A stretch of DNA of 64,000 bases from Prorocentrum cordatum (lineage: Eukaryota; Sar; Dinophyceae; Prorocentrales; Prorocentraceae), in NCBI GenBank assembly GCA_963575745.1, contig CAUYUJ010003669.1, positions 830,736 to 894,735 of the forward strand, read 5' to 3'. A program made the position numbers and the translations under genes. The notes below the pieces were generated by a model, which saw only the letters and a program-made list of their open reading frames with translations, was not told the DNA's origin and ran no database searches. This document shows, piece by piece, positions 31,130 through 40,577 of the stretch (position 1 is its first letter; each line of letters starts with the position of its first letter).

Positions 31130-33094
31130 CGGGGCGCGGATCCACCGGGTCTGTCCGGATCTGTCCGGAAACGGTGCCGGATGCCGCTCTGGGCTCCTCT
31201 GGGCACCTCCCCCGGGGCCGGTTTTGTGAGGATGTCTCAAGCGAGGGCGCCGGTTTGGGATTCGTCACCGGATCCACCGGATCTGTCCGGAAACGGTGCC
31301 GGAGGCCGCTCTGGGCTCCTCTGGGCACCTCCCCCGGGCCGGTTTTGTGAGGATGTCTCAAGCGAGGGCGCCGGTTTGGGATTCGTCACCGGATCCACCG
31401 GATCTGTCCGGAAACGGTGCCGGAGGCCGCTCTGGGCTCCTCTGGGCACCTCCTCCGGGGCCGGTTTTGTGAGGATGTCTCAAGCGAGGGCGCCGGTTTG
31501 GGATTCGTCACCGGATCCAGCGGATCCACCGGATCTGTCCGGAAACGGTGCCGGAGGCCGCTCTGGACTCCTCTGGGCACCTCCTCCCGGGCCCGTTTGT
31601 TTGTGTGATAGTATTGTCTCAACTAGTGCGCCGAGTTTGGGATTCGTCACGGAAATTCCAGCGGATCCACCGGATCTGTCCGGAAACGGTGCCGGAGGCC
31701 GCTCTGGGCTCCTCTGGGCACCTCCCCCGGGGCCGGTTTTGTGAGGATGTCTCAAGCGAGGGCGCCGGTTTGGGATTTGTCGGCGGATCCACCGGATCTG
31801 TCCGGAAACGGTGCCGGAGGCCGCTCTGGGCTCCTCTGGGCACCTCCCCCGGGGCCAGTTTTGTGAGGATGTCTCAAGCGAGAGCACGGTTTGGGATTCG
31901 TAACCGGATCCAGCGGATCCACCGGATCTGTCCGGAAACGGTGCCGGAGGCCGCTTGGGCTCCTCTGGGCACCTCCCCCGGGGCCGGTTTTGTGAGGATG
32001 TCTCAAGCGAGGGCGCCGGTTTGGGATTCGTCACCGGATCCAGCGGATCCACCGGATTTGTCCGGAAACGGTGCCGGAAGCCGCTCTGGGCTCCTCTGGG
32101 CACCTCGCCCGGGGCCGGTTTTGTGAGGATGTCTCAAGCGAGGGCGCCGGTTTGGGATTCGTCACCGGATCCACCGGATCTGTCCGGAAACGGTGCCGGA
32201 GGCCGCTCCTGGGCTCTCTGGGCATCCCCCCCGGGGGCCGTTTTGTGAGGATGTCTCAGGCGAGGGCGCCGGTTTGGGATTCGTCACCGGATCCAGCGGA
32301 TCCAGCGGATCCGTCCGGAAACGGTGCCGGAGGCCGCTCTGGGCTCCTCTGGGCATCCCCCCCGGGGCCCGTTTTGTGAGGATGTCTCAGGCGAGGGCGC
32401 CGGTTTGGGATTCGTCACCGGATCCAGCGGATCCAGCGGATCCGTCCGGAAACGGTGCCGGAGGCCGCTCTGTGCTCCTCTGGGCATCCCCCCCGGGGCC
32501 CGTTTTGTGAGGATGTCTCAGGCGAGGGCGCCGGTTTGGGATTCGTCACCGGATCCAGCGGATCCAGCGGATCCAGCGGATCCAGCGGATCCGTCCGGAA
32601 ACGGTGCCGGAGGCCGCTCTGGGCTCCTCTGGGCATCCCCCCCGGGGCCCGTTTTGTGAGGATGTCTCACAAACCTCAAAAATCAAAAAAAAAAAAAGAA
32701 AAAACACAACAAAAAATCAAACAAAAAAAAAAAAGACGTCAAAAAAAATGAACTCAAAAACAAATCTCAAAAAAAACACATAAAAAAACACGAACTCAAA
32801 AAAAAATCAGCCAAAAAAAGCGAGAGCGGCCGGTTTTTGGGATTCCGTCACCGGATCTGACCGGATCTGTCCGGAAACGGTGCCGGATGCCGCTCTGGGC
32901 TCCTCTGGGCACCTCCCCCGGGGCCGGTTTTGTGAGGATGTCTCAAGCGAGGGCGCCGGTTTGGGATTCGTCACCGGATCCAGCGGATCCACCGGATCTG
33001 TCCGGAAACGGTGCCGGAGGCCGCTCTGGGCTCCTCTGGGCACCTCCCCCGGGGCCGGTTTTGTGAGGATGTCTCAAGCGAGGGCGCCGGTTCC
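31130..33094 (+). repeat. 121-131 bp tandem array with a nested 9-bp unit, about 14 copies
   Basis: The unit contains ggaaacggtgccgga, then tcctctgggcacctcccc, then ttttgtgaggatgtctca, then gggcgccggtttgggattcg. Anchors at 31167, 31289, 31410 and 31540 give periods of 122, 121 and 130. Length differences come from the number of 9-bp blocks ggatccagc/ggatccacc before the anchor: one in several units, then two, three and finally five near 32550-32592. An A-rich island splits the array at 32668-32822. Long plus- and minus-strand frames here are array translations. Confidence 0.92.
32668..32822. repeat. A-rich island inside the tandem array
   Basis: About 155 bp dominated by A with C spacers (ctcaaaaaaaa, aaaaacac, gaactcaaaaa). 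The array unit stops at tgtctcac before it and resumes at gcgagagcggccgg after it, so the island looks inserted or expanded within one unit. Confidence 0.8.
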
Positions 33095-33176
33095 CTGAGG
33101 TTCTCAAGCTGCAGTTTATGCGGCGGATGCTTAGCTGCAGTTTACATCACCAAGCTGCAAAAAAATGCAGCTGTAA

Positions 33177-33177
<1 letters not shown>

Positions 33178-33219
<42 letters not shown>
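33178..33219. repeat. (TA)n microsatellite
   Basis: About 20 TA units directly after the conserved block-edge sequence (gctgcaaaaaaatgcagctg). Copy 2 has a longer, interrupted version at 57572-57697. Confidence 0.95.
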
Positions 33220-33221
<2 letters not shown>

Positions 33222-33639
33222 CGGTGGCGGTTTTTCGAGAGCGCGCGTCGTCGCGGCGCTGCTATATCGCGGCGTTGCGACTCTCGTTGCGCGCGGTGGC
33301 GGCGTCCGACGTCGAGGTGCCGCCGAGCGGTGCCGCGGCGTCGCGCGACGCATGGCGTTTGTTTTTGTGGTGCTTTTTGTTGTTTCGGATCTGCGCGCGA
33401 GGCTTTCGGATAAAAAACAGGAAGAAAAACAACCTCTCCTCCCCCCTCTTCCCCATCCCCCTCCCTCTCCCCCCCTTCCACCCCCGCCCTCCGCCCCCGC
33501 GCCTCCCGCTCTGACCCCCCCGTGTCTGCTGCCCCCCCCCCCCGCCTCGGCGCCCATGCGATTGCCCAGGGAACGAGGAGTGGGATCGAGGAGAGAAGGT
33601 CAAACGATGAAACAAAAAAAGAGGCGGCCCAAACACGAG

Positions 33640-34215
33640 GAAGGAGGAGGAGGGCGAGGAGGAGGAGGAGAAGGAGGAGGAAAAGGAGGAAGAGAAGGAG
33701 GATAGGCGGAGAAGGACTAGGAGGAGGAGGGGGGGATGAGGAGAAGGACTCGAGGAGGAGGAGACGGAGGAGGAGGGGGAGAAGTAGGAAGATAAGGAGG
33801 AGGAGGAGGAGGAGGAGGAGGAGGAGGAGGAGGGGGAGGAGGAGGATGGAGGATTAGGAGGGGGGGGGGAGTAGTGTAGGGGGGGGAGGAAGAGGAGGCA
33901 GGAGGTGGAGGAGGAGGAAGGGGTGGGAGAGGAAGGAGGAGGGAGGAAGTAGGAGTAGGCGGAGAGGAGGAGGTAGGAGGAGAGGAGGGGAGGGGTTGAG
34001 GAGGAGGAGGAGGAGGAGGAGGGGAGGAGAGGAAGGAGGAGGGAGGGGAGGATGAGGAGGAGGAAGGAGGAGGGCGAGGAGGAGGAGGAGGAGGAGGAGG
34101 AGGAGGGAGGATAGGGCGATGAGGACGAGGGAGGAGGGGAATGAGGGGGAGAATCGAGGAGGAGGACGACGAGGAGGAGGAGGACCAGGAGGACAAGGAG
34201 GAGGAGGAGGAGCCA
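33640..34215. repeat. (GGA)n polypurine tract
   Basis: Near-pure purine on the plus strand for over 500 bp, with gga, gaagga and ggggga variants. The corresponding tract in copy 2 (about 58117-58432) lacks about 260 bp. Confidence 0.92.
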
Positions 34216-34569
34216 GAGAGAGTCGTTCTCGGATGGCATACGGCGGGGTCAGCACTGCAGCACGATCGAAGCAGTTGGTGCAACCGCGATAGCTCGAGCA
34301 CATTTTCGCGCCCGCGCCGCTGCAGCAGGCGGCGCAGGGCCATGGCCCTCCCAGGTGGCCGCAGCGACATGGAGGAGGAGATGAGAGCTGCTGCCAGTCA
34401 GGCACGGGCGGGGGGGGGGCTATAGTCTATAGTGTAATCGTTGGGATCTCAAGTTTTCGAGCCAGTCCCCACTTCGGATTGCTCCGAGTCCTCGCCCGAG
34501 GGCTCCAGCCGCATCTTGGGGTAGGATCGCGGTCCTTGGGCCCCTCAGTTCCTCGCCTCATTTGGGAGG

Positions 34570-35709
34570 ATGGGGGAGGAGGAGGAGGGGGAGGAGGAGG
34601 AGGAGGAGGAGGAGGAGCGTCGCCCGCAGGCAGCCGAGCTCCAGGGGCCGCAGCCGATGACGCCCACGGACGAGCCACCGCCGACGCCCACGGCGATGGA
34701 GGTGGCGGCGCCGACGCCCACGGCGGTCGAGGTGGCGGCGCCGACGCCCATGGCGGTCGAGGTGGCGGCGGCGGAGCATGTGGAGGCCAGCGATGAGGAC
34801 GAGACCCCAGTGCCGCCGTCGCCCGTGCCGCTGACCTTGCCATCGAACCCAGCCGATGAGGAGATGCATGTCCCAGTGCCCAGCTCGCCGCCATCTCCAA
34901 TGCAGTTTCCAGCGGCGAACTCAGCCTCGAGCGCGGGGCCCTGCGATATGCCGCCAGAGATCGCCGCCCACCGTGCTGCAGGCAGCTGCGACGCCCCTCA
35001 GTTCGAGACGCCGCCGAAGACGCTGCCGAACCTAGCTCCGAGCGATTTCGAGAACTTGACTTTCGAGCAGCTGAAGGAGAAGATTAAGTCCCTGGTCCCG
35101 CAGGCCAACGAGGGGTCGGCGGAGGGGGTCACGGCTGCGCTGACGGGCATCTTCAAGAGCCAGAAGGCCGTCGACCTCCGCACGCTCAAGGCAGCTGAGG
35201 AGTCCAAGGAGTCGGCCCTGTGGGACGCCCTGGAGATGGCTGGCTTCAACTTCCCGACCAAGGCCAGGAAAGGTGACCCGAACGGCAAGGTCATGGCTGG
35301 TCGCTGGGATAGGTGGATCAACAACCCGAAGAATGCCGCCCAGAAGCTGAAGTACAGCTCGTCGGGGAATCGAGATGCGATGGCGGCATTTCGAGCGCAG
35401 TGGGCGTCAGAGAAGGCATCGGAGCACAGGAAGACCGTCTCGCGCGAGCAGAGCCTGACGAGTGACATCACCAAGCAGGGTGAGTACCTCACGATCGGCA
35501 GGATCGCGTGGAAGCTGGGCGGAGGATCTGAAGGTTGGCGCGGCGCCACGACCATGTGCTCGCGCATGGCCATGATGGGGCCGCCGTTCACCGACTACGA
35601 CGACTGGAGCGACACCTTGATGTTCATGTTCATGAAGAAGGGCTGGAAGGAGACCGTGACGGACAAGTTCAAGATCATGGAGGAATGGGCCGAGAAGCAG
35701 GACCGCTAG
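34570..35709 (+). CDS. Gene A, copy 1: hypothetical 379-aa protein
   Basis: The ATG is at 34570 and TAG at 35707. Residues 2-15 are almost all Glu, then a Pro/Ala-rich linker holds three near-copies of a VEVAAPTP-type unit (about residues 42-66). Residues about 150-379 are of balanced composition and probably folded: FENLTFEQLKEKIKSL, then AGRWDRWINNPKN, then FRAQWASEK, ending with FMFMKKGWKETVTDKF. The codon pattern is strongly coding and no frameshift is present. I do not recognise a named family; the pattern is one I associate with uncharacterised dinoflagellate proteins. It lies 1.6 kb upstream of gene B on the same strand. Copy 2 differs at about seven residues. Confidence 0.8.
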   Translation: MGEEEEGEEEEEEEEERRPQAAELQGPQPMTPTDEPPPTPTAMEVAAPTPTAVEVAAPTPMAVEVAAAEHVEASDEDETPVPPSPVPLTLPSNPADEEMHVPVPSSPPSPMQFPAANSASSAGPCDMPPEIAAHRAAGSCDAPQFETPPKTLPNLAPSDFENLTFEQLKEKIKSLVPQANEGSAEGVTAALTGIFKSQKAVDLRTLKAAEESKESALWDALEMAGFNFPTKARKGDPNGKVMAGRWDRWINNPKNAAQKLKYSSSGNRDAMAAFRAQWASEKASEHRKTVSREQSLTSDITKQGEYLTIGRIAWKLGGGSEGWRGATTMCSRMAMMGPPFTDYDDWSDTLMFMFMKKGWKETVTDKFKIMEEWAEKQDR

Positions 35710-36130
35710 GAGGCGGTAGAGGGGAGGGTGAGGAGGAGCAGGTGGAGAAGGAGGAGCAGGAGGAGGAGGACGGGGGGTAGGATGAGAAGGAGGAGAAGGA
35801 GGAGGCAGATGATGAGGAGGAGGAGAGGGACTTGAGATGGCGATGATGAGGGCAAGGGTGAGGATCCTCATCCACCCCCTCGTCCTCCTTCCCCCTCCTC
35901 CTCCTCCTCCTCCTCCTCCTCCTCCTCCTCCTCCTCCTCATCCCCCTCCTCCTCCTCCTCCTCCCCCCCCCACACCTCCTCCTCAATTCCTCGTCCATCA
36001 GCTCCTCCCCGACGCTTCTCCTCCACCTCCTCCTCCCCCTCCTCCTCGTCCTCCACTTCCTCCTCATCCTCCTCCTCCGCCCTCCCATTCGTCCTCCTCG
36101 TCGTCCCCCCCCCCTCGCCATCCCCCCTCC
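35710..36130. repeat. GAG-rich tract followed by CTC-rich tract
   Basis: 35715-35835 is purine-rich (gaggagga), and 35875-36125 is pyrimidine-rich (cctcctcc). The two are roughly complementary and could pair across a 40-bp spacer. The same arrangement is at 59927-60345. Confidence 0.85.
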
Positions 36131-36242
36131 TCCGTCATATAGCCGAAGGCTTGTTGATGCGTGCGGCCTGCGCCGATCCCCCCGCGACCTCAGGAAGTCG
36201 CAGACCAGTTGAGGCCCACGCGGGCCATTCCTCGCTGAGCAT

Positions 36243-36310
36243 GTGCGCAATCGCGCCTTCACAGTTCGCCACGCTATAGCGTTGCGAACTGTGCACGTGC
36301 GATTGCGTGC
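36243..36310. other. Strong imperfect hairpin
   Basis: The central palindrome cgctatagcg (36272-36281) is flanked by cacagttcgc and gcgaactgtg, and further out by gcaatcgc and gcgattgc. Arms total about 30 nt per side with two small bulges. It is preserved at 60460-60527. It lies between genes A and B; a terminator or processing role is possible but unproven. Confidence 0.7.
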
Positions 36311-36792
36311 AGAGGGCATGCGTCGTGCCGCGCGGAGATCTCGAAGCCTCTCTCAGCCCCCTCCCCCCCTCCCCCCCGCCTGCCTCCCCCCGCCCCCCGC
36401 CCGACAGGACGCCGCCGACGCCAAGGGCGAGCAGGCCGCCGCCGCCGTTGGCGGCAGCCGCCGCCGCGCCGCGGAGGCGGAGGCGGGGCTGGGGGGGAGA
36501 GGGAGAGGGCTGTGTCTTGAGTCCTCGTTTCTCATCGGCTTCCAGCTTCTCAACGCCCTCCCCCTTCTCGTGGTTCTCATTCTGTTCCCCGCGATCCACT
36601 GCCGTTGCCCCGACTCCGCCAGCAGTTGAATGCGCGTGCTGCCGCGGCCCGCCCTTGAAATCCACGAGCGCAGAATGAATGTTCTGACGCCCTCCGAGAC
36701 CCGTAATGCACCGCCCCTCTGGCCACATTTCCACCCGTTGCCGACCCCAGGAACCCCCCAGCACCCCGTGGACCCGATGGGGGCTCCCCCAG

Positions 36793-37012
36793 GACCCCAT
36801 GGACCTTTGCGTGGACCTTCCCCAGCACCCCATGGACCTTTGCGTGGACCTTCCCCAGCACCCCATGGACCTTTGCGTGGGCCTTCCCCAGCACCCCATG
36901 GACCTATTCGTGGACCTTCCCCAGCACCCCATGGACCTATTCGTGGACCTTCCCCAGCACCCCATGGACCTATTCGTGTGCCTTCCCCAGCACCCCATGG
37001 ACCTTTTCGGAG
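36793..37012 (+). repeat. 33-bp tandem repeat, about 7 copies
   Basis: The unit is ccccatggacctttgcgtgg followed by accttccccagca, with ctattcg replacing ctttgcg in later copies. Translated in one frame it gives PHGPLRGPSPA. In copy 1 an extra T at about 37008 breaks that frame before gene B. In copy 2 the frame stays open into gene B. Confidence 0.9.
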
Positions 37013-37249
37013 ATTCCCCTAAGAAACCCAGGGACCTTCGCCTAGACCTTCCCGAGCGCCCTGTGGTTGTGGGCCAGTGGGCCACCGCTCCTCGCCCGCG
37101 CAGCGTCACCCCCCCCCCTCAAAAAAAAAAAAAAAACGCTGCACTTATCCAAGGATCACCTCCTCACCCATAGCCCCCTCGCGAACTCTCGCCCCTGGAA
37201 ACGTCGACAGTGCATTTCAGGGCTCTCAAACGGTCTTGGTACGCTTCGG

Positions 37250-37271
37250 TCCGTAGCCATTTTGGATCAAG
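37250..37271 (+). other. Relict dinoflagellate spliced-leader sequence
   Basis: The 22 bp contain ccgtagccattttgg followed by atcaag. The canonical leader has ctcaag, so one base of 22 differs. It sits 23 nt before the ATG of gene B. Spliced leaders are added to mRNA in trans and are not encoded in protein-gene DNA, so this implies re-insertion of a reverse-transcribed mature mRNA. The spliced-leader RNA gene itself is not suggested: no splice donor GT and no Sm-site context follow it. Confidence 0.85.
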
Positions 37272-37294
37272 CCAGGATCGAGCTAGCAGGTCGC

Positions 37295-38993
37295 ATGGCT
37301 TCGCGCAAGAGGGGGCCGATTGGCGAGTTAGACGAGGAGCACGCGGGCCGCCTGAAAGACGTTTTGAAGAAGCACCTCAAGACAAAGTCCTCGTTCAAGT
37401 ACCCTCACACGCAGGCGAGGGGCAAGGCGTGGGCAGTCGACTCCATCAAGGCGGCCCAGCCCTTCCTCAGCGACCTCAGAGAGATCGCGCCGAACTTCAA
37501 GCAGCTCGAGCTCAAGAGGGAGCTCCAGGCGCTTGCAGAGGAGAGCGAGGGAAGCTGGCACCTCGCACAGGATGCCGAGGAGTGGGCCTCGGATAGATCC
37601 AAGAGGATCCGAGCTGCCCTAGGCCACATCCAGGACGCCCTCCGCCCTCGCGAGGGCCGGACTGCGCCGCCGTGGTCGGAGGCGTTCAGAGGTGAGGGCG
37701 GCGGCAGCGCACTCGCTGGCCTGGGCGAGGCCGAGGCCGAGGCAGAGGCGGCCGAGGAGGACGCCGAAGGCGAGGAGGAAGAGGCGCTGGAAGAGGACGA
37801 GGAAGAGGACGAGGGCGCCGAAGGCGAAGAGGAGGAGGATCAGAACGAGGAGGGCGGCGGAGAAGACCCAGACGAGGAACCAGAGGAACAGGAAGAGGGC
37901 GAAGGGGGAGACGAGGAAGCCGAAGAAGACACTGCTCCCGCCATGAAGAAGCCAGCGCTGAAACGGCCAGCAGCCGCGACGAAGGCCAACGACACCACGG
38001 ACGCGCCGCTTCACGACGACGGCACGTTCGAGTACGGCTGGGACAAGACGATGAAGGCCAGCGCGCGCAAGATGCACTCCTACCCTCAAATCGCTCGAGC
38101 AACTGCCAGGGACCATCGCAATTGTGCCCGCAGTCCAGCTGCGCACAGCGATGTTCTCAGGCGTTGGGGCGATGGCGAGGGAAGGGGTGCACCTTTCGCG
38201 CGCGTAGCCCCAACAGGCAGCGTGGAGGCGCCACAAGAAGGGAAAGGGCAAGACAGTGCCGCCGCCAGAGTACGTGACCGCTCGGAAGGTGGAGGGGCAG
38301 GCAAACCTCGTGGCATCGTTCGTGGATGGATTCGAGTGGCTGATTCCAGGAACCAGCAATCTAGCGCTGAGTGACGCTCCCAAGAAGAGGTCCCTCGCGG
38401 AGAAGCTCTGGGAAGGCAATCGCGGCGGCTGCCCCCTCACCCTTAAGTACACGTTTAAGAAAGACGACAAGTGGCTCACGTTGTGGCAGTCCCCCTCGGA
38501 TCACGAGAAGCGCAAGGACCCCAAAATGAGAGACAAGGCAGCCATGCAACTCACAGCGAAGAGCGGCATTGACGACAGGCACGTGAAGGGCTTCATCGAC
38601 ATTTGCAAGAAGTATGCGGCGGGCACCGACAAGTCAGAGTGCGAGCAGCTCAAGGCCAAGATGCTTGCAAAGCTCAAGCCGCTAGCCGAGCCCGCCCCTG
38701 CTGCAAGCTCTGCAGCGAGCGATGGAGCAGGCCCTGCACGCACAGGGCGCGGCCGCGGCCCCGGCAGAGGACGGGGCGCCTCGACCGCCCAGCCGAAGAA
38801 AGGCATCGCCAAGCTCCCCGTCGATAGGTGTTCCATGCTAGAGGTGGCTGAACAGAACTCCGACGGGATGCCGTCGAATCCATCGCCGCGCCGCTCGACC
38901 CCTTCACCGCGCAGGCCCGCATCGTCCGATGCCGCTGCTAGCAGCTCGAGCGGCCTCCCTCAGATTGGTGCGATGTGGTCTGATCAGATGTAG
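37295..38993 (+). CDS. Gene B, copy 1: hypothetical acidic/basic protein, 512 aa, one intron
   Basis: Coding 37295-38056 (254 codons) and 38217-38993 (258 codons plus TAG); the intron is 38057-38216. The ATG is chosen because a relict spliced leader ends 23 nt upstream. Residues 1-117 are helical and charged (ASRKRGPIGELDEEH, then KRIRAALGHIQDALR). About 130-210 is a very acidic Glu/Asp tract. KKPALKRPAAATK (about 215-227) resembles a nuclear localisation signal. The second exon begins AAWRRHKKGKGKTVPPPEYV and carries a probable folded domain to about residue 415. The tail has an RG-rich run (RTGRGRGPGRGRG). Nuclear, nucleic-acid- or chromatin-associated use is plausible but inferred from composition only. 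An A8 run at 39036 may be a remnant of a poly(A) tail. No family is recognised. Confidence 0.8.
38057..38216 (+). other. Intron of gene B, GC-AG type
   Basis: The 160-bp segment begins gccagcgcgcg after exon-end atgaag and ends ccccaacag before gcagcgtgg. Removing it joins two open frames in phase 0. The exon/intron borders both read AG|GC, the short direct repeat reported at many dinoflagellate introns. Without splicing, the first frame would end at 38374. Confidence 0.75.
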
Positions 38994-39681
38994 AGCATCG
39001 CCAGCACCACGACGCCTGCGCGATAGCCTGACAACAAAAAAAAGTCATCGCATTGGATTGCCCTCCTTGCACCTGCTCCCCGCATCATCACCTTACCTTA
39101 TGCAATCCCCATGGGGCCCTCTCAGATTGCCATCATAATCGCCTTCCTGGTTGATTCTGGTGCCCCCACGGGACCTCCATTCACGCGGCCCCCCCTCCCT
39201 CCCCCAGCCCCCATCTCCTTCCCCCACTCTCCCCTCACAGAGCCCACGTGGTTTCCAGAAGATAGAACGTGATCATGCAAAGCTGTTGCGGCGCGTTGCT
39301 TCCGACCTGGCCCGATAGTGGGCCGTCCCGAGCTTGTCGGAGGTGATCGGGGCCAAGCGTTCCCGCCTAGGTGTGAAATCGGACGTGAGACGGACATCCT
39401 AGCGCTCAGCAGTCGATGGGAAGCTGGGGAGGGGGGACTCATTGAGGGCCAGTCGACGCACGCTGCGCGCGCGTGACCGTGCAGCCACATGAAACATTGG
39501 CGCGCAGACAGTTAAGATATGTATGTATGTATGTGTATTTCTTGTGCGTGCACACTTATGCTGACGTGAAAAGACGCCACGCGGTACTGCAAAGAACGCC
39601 ACCTGCAGGATGATCCAAGGGCCCTCTGAGCTGTGAGTATGAGATATGTTTACAGAGCGGTTTTCTTGGGAAAAAGCTCAA

Positions 39682-39729
39682 GGGGGGAAATTCCGTACAA
39701 AACAATCGTTTTGTACAGAATTTCCCCCC
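39682..39729. other. Near-perfect 48-bp inverted repeat
   Basis: ggggggaaattccgtacaaa and tttgtacagaatttcccccc pair almost completely around an aacaatcgtt centre (one mismatched pair). Conserved at 63898-63946. It lies about 690 bp after gene B and close to the last base that can be compared between the two copies. Confidence 0.8.
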
Positions 39730-39867
39730 CCCGCCTGTTTTTCCAGCGCTGTTTGCGCGTCCTCTCGCACCACTCTAGTGAACGCAATGGCATTTCAATG
39801 TAACAGCTTAGAAGTAGCTTGCATCACTTGTTTCTGCAGTCTGTACGCGTTCCTCCTCCGTACTCGT

Positions 39868-40013
39868 AGAGAGAGAGAGAGAGAAACAAATGAGAAAGAG
39901 TGTGAGAGAGAGAGGGAGAGAGAGAGGAAATAGATAATGCACATAAGAAATATCGGAGAGAGGGAGGGAGGGGGAGAGGGATGGACAGAGCAAGTGAGAC
40001 AGGTATACGTTTA

Positions 40014-40044
<31 letters not shown>

Positions 40045-40069
40045 GTAAGCGCAGAAGGAAATAAATCGG

Positions 40070-40104
<35 letters not shown>

Positions 40105-40265
40105 GAGAGGCGCGTGGGGGAGATAGAGAGGGAGAGAGCGAGAGAGGGAGAGAGAGAGAGAGAGAGCGCAAGAAAGAGAGAGAGGCAGAGAGAGAGAGAT
40201 GGAGAGAGAGAGAGAGAGAGGCAAACAAAAAGAGAGAAACGATTTGGGAGAGATGGAGGGAATTA
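39868..40265. repeat. (GA)n-rich tract with (TA)n insert
   Basis: gagagagagaga runs at 39868-39930 and 40068-40230, with a (TA)n stretch at 40016-40043. No gene is seen between 38994 and 40577; 268- and 446-codon minus-strand frames are Ser/Leu-rich repeat translations. Confidence 0.85.
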
Positions 40266-40577
40266 AGGAGGAGGGACGGAGGGATGAGGGAGGGTTGGAG
40301 GAGAGGGGGGGGGGAGAGACTGGGCTCTGCCCCGAAGGCCCCGACGCCAGCTGCTGCCGCCCCCGCTGCGCCCAGAGGCAGCGCGCCCCGCTCGGCGGCT
40401 GCTGCTGCGCCGCCACAGCGCGCACGCACCGCCGCCGAGGCGTGCCGCGCGGGGTTGAGGGCGGACGGGGGAGGGGTAGATATAGAGGACGGGGCATGGG
40501 GTGAGGACGGAGGAGGGCGAAGGAACGAGGAGAGGGGTGAGGGTCGATGGAGGGAGGGAGGAGGAGAATAGAGAACT

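Larger units (their letters stand above)
33095..39786 (+). repeat. Duplicated block, copy 1 (carries genes A and B)
   Basis: From ccctgaggttctcaagc at 33095 onward the sequence matches 57486-64000 base for base, apart from scattered substitutions and repeat-length indels. The offset is 24391 at the left edge, 24477 after the TA tract, 24214 at gene A and 24212 at gene B. Copy 1 has about 260 bp more purine-rich DNA at 33840-34135. The right edge cannot be defined because copy 2 runs out of the window. Confidence 0.95.

Noticed and set aside
31010-32751. Several repeat-coded frames (for example KRCRRPLWAPLG units)
   Set aside because: Products of the 121-131 bp array; unit lengths put successive copies in different frames.
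34445-34460. Partial spliced-leader-like word (ttgggatctcaag) before gene A
   Set aside because: Only the last few bases resemble the leader; it needs an insertion and lacks ccgtagcc.
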